DNA of 64,000 bases, taken from positions 37,096,527-37,160,526 of the forward strand of contig OX485808.1 of NCBI GenBank assembly GCA_950295325.1, in the 5' to 3' direction. The notes beneath the pieces are model-generated. The model worked only from the letters and a program-made list of their open reading frames with translations, made no database searches and was not told the DNA's origin. The position numbers were made by a program, and so were the translations under genes. This DNA comes from Polytrichum commune (taxonomy: Eukaryota; Streptophyta; Polytrichopsida; Polytrichales; Polytrichaceae). The first letter of the stretch is position 1. Every line of letters begins with the position of its first letter. Positions 12,746-22,821 of this stretch are shown here, one piece after another.

Positions 12746-13705
12746 ATGATGGAGGCATCGGACGACGAGGTTTCCCACTCAGGAAGCGAGGAGGAGGAGA
12801 GCGACGACGATGAAACCCCTGTAACGGAAGCCCGCAAGGACGCCATTTACAATGTAATCGGCTTGCACGAGAAGCTGGAGGACATGGGATGGCCAGACGG
12901 CATAGACTGGATGCACTCCCTGTCTCTCGACTACAACCACGAGGGGCCACCAGTGGACGTAAACGACGACCTAGGGCGGGAGATGTCTTTCTATACACAA
13001 GGGTTAGAGGCAGCCCGGGAGGCATACCTAACCTTCCAAGCAAGAGGAGTTCCGTTTCTCCGCCCCGCGGATTACTATGCTGAGATGATTAAGAGTGACA
13101 CTCACATGTTGAAGGTGAAGGATAAGCTGCTGTTTCAGAAGAAGATGATGGAGGAGTCTGAGGAGAGACGGAAGCAGCGCGAGGCTAAGAAGTTCGGGAA
13201 GGAAGTGCAGGCTGAGAAGCTCAAGGAGCGAGCTAAGCAGAAGAAGCATGATATCGAGAGCGTGAAGAAGTGGAGAAAAGGGAGGAATGATTCGGATTAT
13301 GCTGATGGTGAGGATCAGTTCGATCCTGATGCTGAGCGGCCTGGAAAGAAACAGAAAATTTCTGCTTCCCCTTGGGATAGGTCTGGTGGTAAAGGTAGGG
13401 GCGGGGATGAAATTTCCTCCCGTGGCAGAGGTGGAGGCAGAGGTGGAGGAAGAGGAGGTGGCAGAGGTGGTAGCAGAGATTTTAAGGATAAGAAGTTTGG
13501 CAATGGTGGCAGGAAGGGAATGATGAAGAGGAACACGGCAGAATCGGCTGCGGATGAAGGCAGCTTTAAGGCCAGCTTCAAGGGAAAGAGTATGGGAGGT
13601 AGAGGTGGAGGCAGGGGTAGAGGAGGAGGCGGAAGAGGAAGAGGGGGAGGGGGAAGAGGGGGAGGAAGAGGAAGAGGTGCAGGCAGGAGTAGAGGGAGAG
13701 GGTAA
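12746..13705 (+). CDS. EBP2: rRNA-processing protein EBP2 homologue
   Basis: EBP2 is a conserved nucleolar protein needed for 27S pre-rRNA processing and 60S subunit assembly. This uninterrupted 319-codon reading frame has an acidic N-terminus (about residues 1-30). The EBP2 core follows, with signatures LHEKLEDMGWPDGIDW, EMSFYTQGLEAAREAY, a charged coiled coil (KKMMEESEERRKQREAKKFG), KLKERAKQKK and ESVKKWRKGR. An unusually long RGG/GAR region then occupies most of residues 215-319. It is split by the conserved DKKFGNGGRKGMMKRNTAES segment, and the last about 40 residues are almost pure Gly/Arg. The family is usually about 300 aa with a shorter basic tail. ATG at 12746 is followed by a second ATG; either could be used. 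No intron interrupts the CDS. The repetitive GGA/AGA coding of the tail produces long spurious ORFs on both strands. Confidence 0.9.
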   Translation: MMEASDDEVSHSGSEEEESDDDETPVTEARKDAIYNVIGLHEKLEDMGWPDGIDWMHSLSLDYNHEGPPVDVNDDLGREMSFYTQGLEAAREAYLTFQARGVPFLRPADYYAEMIKSDTHMLKVKDKLLFQKKMMEESEERRKQREAKKFGKEVQAEKLKERAKQKKHDIESVKKWRKGRNDSDYADGEDQFDPDAERPGKKQKISASPWDRSGGKGRGGDEISSRGRGGGRGGGRGGGRGGSRDFKDKKFGNGGRKGMMKRNTAESAADEGSFKASFKGKSMGGRGGGRGRGGGGRGRGGGGRGGGRGRGAGRSRGRG

Positions 13706-13844
13706 GGTAGATAAATATTTTCGTCTGCGGCAGGCAGTGTTTCCAGCTGAGAATTGACACTCAGCTTCTGAAAATTCTGATTCATTATCATGCGGCTTTG
13801 GAGATTATTACGATAGGAGTTGAGCAAACAGAGGGAGCTATGAT

Positions 13845-15425
13845 GATGGTGATGATGATGAGGAGGAGCTTAGTGATGACGTTCGGGAAAAAATGACATT
13901 CATCTGTGTGTTCCTAGAGCTTCGGGCCATGGTGAATTGATCACACAACGTGGAATTAAGGTATCTCTGCTCTCCACAGGCATGATGATCATGTGGTGAT
14001 CAAATTAGAGGAAGTCACAGAGACAATTCCCATCAGTTCATATGATGGTGAGAGTAATTCTGAAGCTTGTTGAAGTTGCAGGCTTTGCAATGTAGCCCAG
14101 TAGAGAATTTTGATTAATCTGAGTTTCTGTAACATTTTTTCCCCTTGAGCTACTCACTTAGTGTTCATTGTCCAAATGCTAGGTTCTGTCCTGTCAATGA
14201 ATGAGTTTACGTATTTTGTGTTGTCACTATTATCTGATGATGAGGAGCTGATCAATGAGGTTCAGGCGAAGCATCAGCATGTTGCCAGGGCTTCAGGTCA
14301 TGGTGAATTGATCACACGACATGGGAATTGAGGTACCCCTGCACTTCACAGGCGTGATGATCATGTCGAGATCATTTGCACAGAAATTATAGATTAATTC
14401 TAAGTCTAAGGTGTAAGCTGCAATTGTTGTTGTGTACAGTCGAGTTCATATGATACTGAGTGTCATTTTGTAGCTTTTTGAAGTGGCGGGCTTTGCTGTG
14501 TTACCTGGAAGAGAATTTTGCTGCAGTCTTTTTGTAGGCTGATTGATCAGAGTTTCTGTTAACCCCTCCCCCTTCCCCCCTTTGAGCCATGCACTTCATG
14601 CTCATTGTTCAATTATATGAGTCTGTCCAGTTGTTGAATAAATCTATATCTTATCTGTTCTCACCATTTCAACATGTTGATGAGGAGCTTATGAACAAGC
14701 TTTGGGGGAAATATCAGCATATTGCCAGGGGTTGAAGGTTATGGTGAATTGATCATATGCATGAATTCCACACATGAAGTGGAATTTAGGTATCCCTGCT
14801 CTCCAAAGGCATGTTGACCATATGGCGATCAATGTAGAAGTCGTCACAGAGCCATTCCCATCAGTTCAAATGATGGTGAGAGTTATTCTGAAGCTTGTAT
14901 ACGTGGCAGGCTTTGAAGTGTAGTCTGGTAAAGAATTTTTCTTGAGCCCCTTGTAGGCTGGTTAATCTGATTTTCTGTGACATTTTTTCTCTCCCTGTGA
15001 GTTGCTTAGTGTTCATGGTCGAATTGTTGTGAATCTTTCCAGTCATTGAATGAAATCATATCTTATCTTATGTAGGTCTTGGTGAATTAATTTCATACAT
15101 CAATTCTACACATCATGGAATCCAGGAATCCCTTCTTTCCACAGGCATGATGATCATGTGGTGATCAAACTAGAGAAAATTGCTGAGACCTTCCCATCAT
15201 TTCATATGATGGTGAGATTCTAGAGCTTGTTGAAGTGGCAAGTTTTGCAGTGTATTCCAGTAGAGAATGTTGCTCCAGCTCTCTTGTAGGCTGGTTACCC
15301 TGAGATTTTGGAATATTTCCGCCCCCCAATTGAGCCACTTTGTGTTTATGGACTAATTGTTTTGTGTTTGTAAAGTCATTGACTGAGTTTATGTCTCATC
15401 TGTTGTCACTATTTCAATGTGGAAA
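13845..15425 (+). repeat. Four degenerate tandem repeats downstream of EBP2
   Basis: Units of about 340-440 bp are anchored by GGTGAATTGATCACA-like sequence at 13931, 14302, 14743 and 15081. Each continues with CATGATGATCATGTGG, GATGGTGAGA, TGAAGCTTGT, GTAGAGAATTTT and a TGAATGA..TTATGTCT-type end. The first three begin with GATGATGAGGAGCT-like acidic coding-style sequence. They could lie in the EBP2 3' UTR or be a local amplification of its 3' end. No unit retains an ORF. Confidence 0.75.
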
Positions 15426-16612
15426 AAGACCATGAGTGGAGTATATGTTTAAATTCTTAAAATTAGAGTGCAGAAAGTGAAGATGTATACTTGGCAGGGG
15501 TGCAAACCGGGAAAAGCAGGGCGTAGCAAAAGAAAAATATTTTGCTATGATTTTTAAAAATACTTTTGAAAATCCTTTGGAGACCCAGGCTTTAGCCAAA
15601 AATGTACAGGTGACAGGTCCTTCCATAATGTACCCCAAGAAATACACTGGGCAATTAATGTTGAGCATACGACGATGCCCTTTAGAGTGAAAGGCTTGGA
15701 AGAAAGGGAGGTAGGTTATAATGCATTGTACTGGGGGAATCAACTTTCACAGTGAGAAAATTCTCTCTGAAGTCTGATTGAGCTGTTACCATTGATTCAA
15801 TTCTTTATGTACTCGTAACAAACCCTACCTTCATCTAGAAGGTCATGATGAGATTTTGATGAAGACAAGAATCCGCTGTGGTTTCCTTGAAATCTTACTG
15901 TAATCATACTGTGTGTTGCTTGCTGGATTAGAAACACTTTGTATCATGCTCGTATTGGTCACCATGTAATCATTTTTACAAGTTTCAAGTTACTGGTTTC
16001 ATACTGTGCTTTCTCCTCTCAGTAGATATTAAAAGTAGCAATGACACTCTTCATCAGATTTGCACGTTGTTCATGCGTCCCTGTGCAACTTCTTGTTTTG
16101 CAATTGCCTTCCAAGATAATTTAATCTGCTTGCTTACAATAATTTGTGATTACTTTCCCCCTCCTTGAAGGTACTTTTTTGAGTGGGATTTGGATACAGA
16201 AGTCAGACTATTTGAGTTATCTTTGTGAAATACTGTTCAAATGCTGAACTCTAGAGGCACCCATCTTTTTTGAGATGACACCCATCTCTGTATACCCATT
16301 TGACGAAGGCATCCGTATTTCCCAACAAATTGAGCCCATTTCTTTCCTCCACAAATTCTTAACAAATATAATTAGATGAGCTATCAATGACATTGCATCC
16401 TCTCCATTTCCAACCAAAGGGGACCAATTTGCCCTAAAAAAGTTTTGAATAATTAGGTTGATGAGCTATTTTTTGCAAGATACTGCGAAATCAATATAAA
16501 ACTGTCCCAATTGTGGATATGGATACAGCAGCCAATGGGACAATGCACTTGTGGACACAGATAGCAACCAGTGGGCTTGCTAGTTACAGATGAAGAACTA
16601 AGTAGTTACAAA
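15426..16612. other. Intergenic, no gene seen
   Basis: Only short unsupported ORFs. No transposon ends recognised. Confidence 0.45.
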
Positions 16613-16792
16613 TGAATTTCTTTATGAATTTGGGGTATATTCTATAGATTCCTCTACAACGATCAATCATTTTCCTGAAGGTCTTGAAATTCAAGTTTGA
16701 GAAATAAGTGGTTGAATTTCAAGACCTTCAGGAAAACGACTGATCGTTTTAGAGGAATCTATAGAATATACCCCAAATTCATAAGAAATTCA
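16613..16792. repeat. Long hairpin (foldback) with about 80-bp arms
   Basis: The left arm 16613-16694 and right arm 16712-16792 are near-perfect inverted copies around a 17-nt loop. Shared phrases include GAATTTGGGGTATATTCTAT, AGATTCCTCTA and CCTGAAGGTCTTGAAATTCAA, with a few mismatches. Sequence just outside the right arm (16795-16865) reappears inverted at 34405-34475, so the hairpin is the core of a dispersed foldback family. Confidence 0.85.
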
Positions 16793-17875
16793 AAAGATGC
16801 CATACTTGTAACTGGTTGGACTTGAAAACACTAGGATTTCAACTGATTATGCCCAAAAATCTCCCCGGACACTTTGCTCTTACTATGAGTGAGAATTGCT
16901 CAACGAAGTGGAAGGATGGGTGCAGAATAATAAAAAGACCATGACAAGAAGACAACTTACATAGCCTTTTGGCTTCCCAGACTTTAAAACTAATTTCATT
17001 TCATAGCACATTAAGACTACTATAATCTATTATATCTAGGTATTGTTCTCATCAAGACTGTTTTAGCTCATTATAATCTTGTTCTTGTGTGCATCAACAC
17101 TATTTTAACCTATTACAGTCTCAATCTCCACCCCTTGTCTTGGAGTTACAGAGAGGTTCAACTATTTTGACTACATATATTTTGGGATGAAAGGTATGTG
17201 GGTGTTATTTGGCAGCTTTTCTCAAATCAGAAGCCTATAGATAGTGGCTTGGTAAGGATCAATGAACAAACATCAAGACTACACACGTTTAAAAGAAATT
17301 GGACTACGTCTTCAAATTTTATTAGCAACTCTATATTGCACGCAATTGGGAGGGCGTATGTATTCGCTTTAGGAACCAACAAGCATTCACTTTTGAAAGG
17401 CATGACTAAATCAAGGGAGATTCAGTTTTCAATCCAATGTTTGATGATGCTTCAACGCAGATTTGCTAATATAACGCACATTTTATAGTGTAAGTTTCTG
17501 GCAGAAGTTGGAGAAACATGAAAACACGAATAACACTCACATACGCTGTATTGTGTTCATGTGGACAGTAGGAACGTGAGAACCAAAATGTTGTGGAATG
17601 AAGTATCAGTTGATTAGTGAGCGAAATTCACTCCAAACTATTATAAGATTCTTGCAACATCCAATGTTAAGCCATCAAATTCATGTTGAGCCATGGCCTG
17701 TGAACGCAAAGTCTAGGATCTGTGAGCAGATATCCCTTGACAAGTTCCAGAACTGCTGGTCAACGCACTCACGCTTGGAAACATCATCAAATTGTGGAAA
17801 CTTGTCATGGATAGATAAGTAATGAAAAAATTGTGGAAACTTTCAATCAGGCTACACGAGAAGTCAAGGCTTAAA
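16793..17875. other. Intergenic, no gene seen
   Basis: No convincing coding sequence. The interval ends at the hAT target-site duplication. Confidence 0.45.
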
Positions 17876-18200
17876 ACCTCAACCAGCCCTTTTTTTTTGG
17901 TTTTTGGAATAGTTCCAAGTAGGCGATTTTTTGAGGGGGGTGCAAGGTGAGAATGGCTACTTTACTAGTTTTTTTAGTGCATGCATGTGGCTACATTCTT
18001 TTTTTTTAGAGTGTTGTAAGGCGAATATGATGTATTTATTACAGTCAGTTTTTGAAAAAAATTACATCGCAGTGGCGACAGAATTGTGCAAAATGTTGCA
18101 ACGAATGGCGACAGAACAACAAAGGATAATGCTATGTGGCTACATCCTAAAATTCTCGGCTGCATAATTGGCGTCACTGCATGTTTCAGGACTGCTAACT

Positions 18201-18465
18201 GGCGACGAAGGTCTTCCAATTCTGATAACCTGCAAAACAAACACAACACAAGCACTCCGATGCCCAAGTAAGTACCGGTTTAATTGTGACAAACTGACAA
18301 TGCAAACCTGTGGCGATGAAGGTCCTCCAATTCTGATAACCTGCAAAACAAACACAACACAAACACTCCGATGCCTAAGTAAGTACCGGTTTACTGGTGA
18401 CAAACTGACAATGCAAAGTTGCAAACCTGCAAAACACACACAGGGCCTAAGTAAGTACCGGTTTA
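18201..18465. repeat. 111-bp tandem repeat, about 2.4 copies, hAT left subterminal region
   Basis: Units start at 18201 and 18312 (GGCGACGAAGGTC / GGCGATGAAGGTC), each containing CCAATTCTGATAACCTGC, ACAAACACAACACAA and CTAAGTAAGTACCGGTTTA-like sequence. A truncated third unit ends near 18465. They lie about 300-580 bp inside the hAT left end. Confidence 0.85.
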
Positions 18466-18916
18466 GATGTGATTAATGGGTTTAGGGTAAAATCACAAAG
18501 CAGATTCAAGGGCAAATTTCAAGGGCAAATTCAAGGACAACTTGCTTGTCTAATAAGGATGCAAGTATGCAACTGAAAACCAATCAGTCTAAAAATAGAA
18601 AACCCAGTGTCATGAAGAATGCAGCCACTGTTGCAAACTCCACCGAACACCTGCAAACTAATCAAAGTAAAACATGAATGAGCTTGATTGAAAGTCGAAG
18701 GTTACATTGGAAAACAGAGTCCAAGAAACCAACAGAAATGATAGAAACAAAGAGGTTCTCAATTCTCACACTAGTAGTAAGTACTAACCACATCATGCTA
18801 AACTTCGAAGCCAACCTAGAGGTAGTGAATCCAAACACTTGGCATTTCACACCTCTTACAAGCACACTGTCTATGCCTGAACCATGCTAGGATTCAAGCT
18901 GCTGCTCAATGCTGCT

Positions 18917-21746
18917 CTAGGCTAGAAGCCCGTACCGATACCGCTCACCGCCAACCAGCCATTTCTGAAACGCTGCGTCATATGGGAAAGTCTCCAAAGT
19001 ATAAATTTTCTGCGAGTACATTCCCACAACGCACTGCAAGTGCGTTTCTAAGCTGTTGCGCACTTTGGACTTCAGAAACGACACAGATGAGAATACGCGC
19101 TCATCCTCCACTGACCCAAGCACATGCACAATCGCCATCTCTGCCAGCTTCATATATTCTGAGAAGTGGTGTGTCAAGCAGGTTGCGGCGTCAAGGCCTT
19201 TCCACAGCCTCGTTAGCGGGTTGCAGTCAAACGGTGGCTCCATCGTGGCGCGGGCATTGGACAACATTGTCAGCTTGAATAAGCCTTGCTGGCTTAGCAG
19301 AAGCTCACGGTCAATGAGAGCCGGAACGAGGATCTCTTCATCGTCCTTACTGAGGATTCTACCGTGGCCGTAATGGTCCATGAGAACCCGGATGTGCTTC
19401 GAAAAGCTTTCCTCACAATCCCCCTGAAGCTAGTATTGGGGGTATAGTATACCCATGGCCTGCATGAGGTTCTGCGACGGGAAGCGGTTATCAAGTTCCT
19501 TAATCAGAGTTGAGGTTGCCACCGCACTTTCTGCGAGGATTTTCTGCACAATTTCACCGAACAGCTCCCGTGAGACGTTGCTTCCTTCGTGGACAGCGAA
19601 GATCTGCTCGTTGGAGCAAACGAATGCCAACTGCGACGTATTGTCATTGAGATCCGTTATCCATTTCCAATGGACATGCTCATGAGAGCAGTCAATTAAA
19701 TTCTTGTATGCCCAGAACTCATCAGTACTGAATCGGGTCGCCTGGTCCCCATACAGGGAGTACAGCTGCCCTTGGCACACCTTCACAGCAGCAACAAAAT
19801 CACATATGTACACATCTCGCTTTTGAGCGAATGTGATGAGATTGTCGATTGCATCTAACAGTGGCAAGAGGGCAGCCATGCCCAATACGGTGTACGGATC
19901 TAGAAGCTTGGTTAGGCAAGGCTGCACATCCACACAAGCAAGATCAAAAAATAAGATTTAAAACTGAAAACTGAAAGGGAATGTAGTTTATTTTAAAGAA
20001 AAAAAATGCAAATAAAATGACGATGCATGGTTAAAAGTTAAAACTTACCAACGTAATGTCCTTGAGTTCTTCCTCTCGGTAGAGCTTGTACATCAACGTT
20101 CGGTACTCAGCAAGCAGGCGCCTGACAGGCTCAATCAGGCTGACCCAACGAGTTTCAACGGACTTGAGCATCTTCAAGCCTTTTGTTTCTGTCAATTCTG
20201 CTAGTTTCTTGAACTCAAGGTAGCGTTTCGGACTCTTTGAGAAGTATGCATGTGCTGCAGCCAACACCTTTTCGATGGCAACGAAGACACCATGTTTGGA
20301 GAGTGCCTTGAAGGCCAGATTGCAGCGGTGTGCCACACAGTGCATCCCCATGGCAAAGGGGGCATAATTTTGTTGAATCTGCACAATAACCCCGTTGTGA
20401 CAGCCCTGTAGTGTTGCGGCCCCATCTGCACCAAAACATAACAATTTCCGAGCCAACATGGGACGATCCAGGCCACCACTGGACATGACAGAGTCCATGA
20501 TGAGGGTGGTGATGTTATTAGAGTTAGCAGCAGTAGTGACACGTTGCAAAGAAACTAGAAGCGGAATTCGGATCCAGTCCTTCACCACATAACAGTGAAC
20601 GGATAACCAGGAGCCGTTATCAACGGTGGTCACCTCGTCCACCGTTACAGCAATGTATCGAGCTTCCTGCACCAGTTTTTTCATGGTTAGCTGCAACTCA
20701 GCATACATATACTCCACGATCTGCCACCCCGAACCATCACACCAGTGTTGCGCTGGGCAATCAGGGACTCTGATGAACTTATACAAGGCATGACGCGCTT
20801 CATACTCTAGCATTGGACGACCACCAGAAAGAACCTGAAAAATAGTAGCAAACTGGACTCTCTTCCTAACTGCCTCCACGGAGGTCGAGTGATTCACGGC
20901 CTCGAGAATTGTGGATTGGGGGCGGGCAGCGTAGATCTTCATGTTCTGCCTATGCTTGCAGTCCAGGGCCATGTAGGATTCACCGACCTTGACCCCATAC
21001 CGAGGGATGGCCTTCTTTGCTGTCCTGCGGCCATCGTGCTTGAAGAGCGTGTCCGATTTGGGTGCCATGACACATGGCTTCTTCCCAACTGCTGAGCATA
21101 CTCTACATCGAACCATGTGCAAAATTCCATCATCTGTCAAGATGCCTTCTGCCCAAGGCAGTTTTGCAGACCATTCAGTCTGGAACTTCCGGTGTCGGTC
21201 ATACTTCTTCTGCTTCTCACTCTTCAAACTCTTAGTGCCCTTCTTCTTCTTCTTCTTCGGCGGCGGCGACTCAACCTCCTCCTCTGAGGACAGAGCCTCA
21301 TCTCCCATCGGGATCTCAACCAAATCAGCGTTGTCCATACTCCCCGCATTGTCAGACTCCGAAGCAATTGGAATCATCGGCGACTTGGCACTCAACACGA
21401 TGGTGTCTCCAGAGGAATCAGACGGAGTCCCTGTATCCATAGATACACCGCCAAATGTGGTTGATCGGCGATTGGTGCTGCTCGACCAAAGCTCTGCTCC
21501 GGGCAGATCCGGCTCCATGTTCAGAGGCCACACATTACTTGGATTGCGGCTGCTGTTGAAGTAGCTCGCAATTGACTGCTTCTCCCGTGCCTTTTTCTTC
21601 GTTGTTTGCTCACCCTGGAGCTTCTTCTTGAAGGCAGCACGAGCGGCTGCAAGCTTTTTGGCCTCCCTTCGAGCAGTCCGCTTCTGAATCTCAGATAACC
21701 GCGCTGCATCCCCCGCCTGCCCACCCTCATCTCCAGAACCCACCAT
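18917..21746 (-). CDS. hAT transposase, two exons, one in-frame TAG
   Basis: Exon 1 is 21746-20049 and exon 2 is 19921-18917. The 127-nt intron (20048-19922) has GTAAGT/GTGCAG borders and joins phase 0 to phase 0. The N-terminus is basic with an acidic Ser-rich stretch and a PPPKKKKKKG nuclear-localisation-like motif (about 161-170). A zinc-finger-like segment with CRVC follows (about 214-217). RNase H-fold residues are visible: D370 in AVTVDEVTT, D441 in CFGADGA, the hAT CxxH motif MHCVAH (470-473) and TRW at 532-534. The C-terminus has the hAT dimerisation signature (SVEDERVFS...RNSL). Codon TAG at 19432-19430 interrupts exon 2 between LYPQY and LQGDCEES; the frame stays open on both sides, so this is a single nonsense change in a roughly 900-codon gene. 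The transposase is probably inactive unless another copy is intact. Confidence 0.88.
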
Positions 21747-22116
21747 GATGGTCTCGCCAAATCACGTCAACCACAGATCTTTGCACCAATTCAGAAGCAC
21801 AACAACCACGAAAAAAAGGTAAAAACTGCAAAAACGAAGACACTTGAGCAAAGTGCAGATGGGAAAGGAATCAAAACCCCCTGTGAATTTATCCGCAGCT
21901 TGAGGGAGCTCAGGCTCAAGCAGCAAAACAAACACAAGGGCATTTCGAAGCCCATGCCGGAATTGCGAAGCCCGTACAGGCAATGCGCCGCCGATCCGTG
22001 GAAATCCGGGCAAATCCGCAACATCGAAAAACACCCACCCCTAAAACCCCAAGACTGGAGCCCCATTGCCTCGGCCACCAACGCCCCTTAAACCCTAAAC
22101 CCAGTCCCTCAGCCCA

Positions 22117-22375
22117 CTGCTGCTGCAAAACCCTCAACCAAACAGGCGAAAAGGCTCAGCCCACTGCTGCAAAACCCTCAACCAAACAGGCTACCCACCT
22201 CACCCAAGTGCTGCAAAACCCTCAACCAAAACCCAACCCACCTCAGCCCATGCTGCAAAACCCTCAACCAAATAGGCGAAAAGGCTTAGCCCACTGCTAC
22301 AAAACCCTCAACCAAACAGGCGAAACACTTCAACCAACTGCTGCAAAACCCTCAACCTAACAGGCGAAACACCTC
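22117..22375. repeat. Minisatellite in hAT right subterminal region
   Basis: Six or seven copies of TGCTGCAAAACCCTCAACC, joined by AAACAGGCGAAAAGGCT-like spacers, with a unit of roughly 36-45 bp. It lies about 440-700 bp inside the right end of the hAT element and upstream of the transposase start. Confidence 0.8.
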
Positions 22376-22821
22376 ACCGTAATCTGCACTAAATGGAAGA
22401 TCTGGACTTAATGGCGAAACATCCCTAATGAGCACCGCAGGCACTGGCGCAAAGATACAGAGATCAAGTGCTCCAACTGGCTTTAAAGGCCAGAGGCAGG
22501 ACGCAATGTGGGCGAGGAGGCAGGTCACCTGCAAGATGGAATGGCGCACACAAACAAGGACATGGCGAAGTGCGCGAATGCAAGATCGCAATCTGGCGCG
22601 GAGTGGGGACTCTGTGAAGCCCGAAACCCTAACTGCGGGCGAGAACTCTGACTGCGACCGTGATGGGAGGTGCCGCCTTGGCGACGTGACATGGCGTGGC
22701 GACGTGACGTGGCGAGAAATCTCAATCAGGACCTCCATCATCACTTGGAGTGGATCGCCAGGTGTCTTATTAGGGTGCAAACTGGCTCTTTTTAGCCCAA
22801 AAAAAAAGGGCTGACCTCAAC

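Larger units (their letters stand above)
17884..22813 (-). mobile_element. Full-length hAT DNA transposon
   Basis: The element is 4,930 bp. Its left end reads CAGCCC, nine T and GG; the right end is the exact inverse, giving a 17-bp TIR. Both ends are flanked by the identical 8-bp duplication ACCTCAAC (17876-17883 and 22814-22821), diagnostic of hAT-type insertion. It carries a leftward transposase gene and tandem repeats near each end (18201-18465 and 22117-22375), which may serve as subterminal transposase-binding regions. The perfect TSD implies a fairly recent insertion. Confidence 0.93.

Noticed and set aside
16613-16792. microRNA precursor
   Set aside because: The arms are about 80 bp and almost perfectly paired, with a dispersed relative; this fits a foldback transposon better than a miRNA gene.
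20889-21564. Plus-strand ORFs of up to 191 codons opposite the hAT transposase
   Set aside because: They are antisense shadows of transposase exon 1, which has clear motifs on the minus strand.
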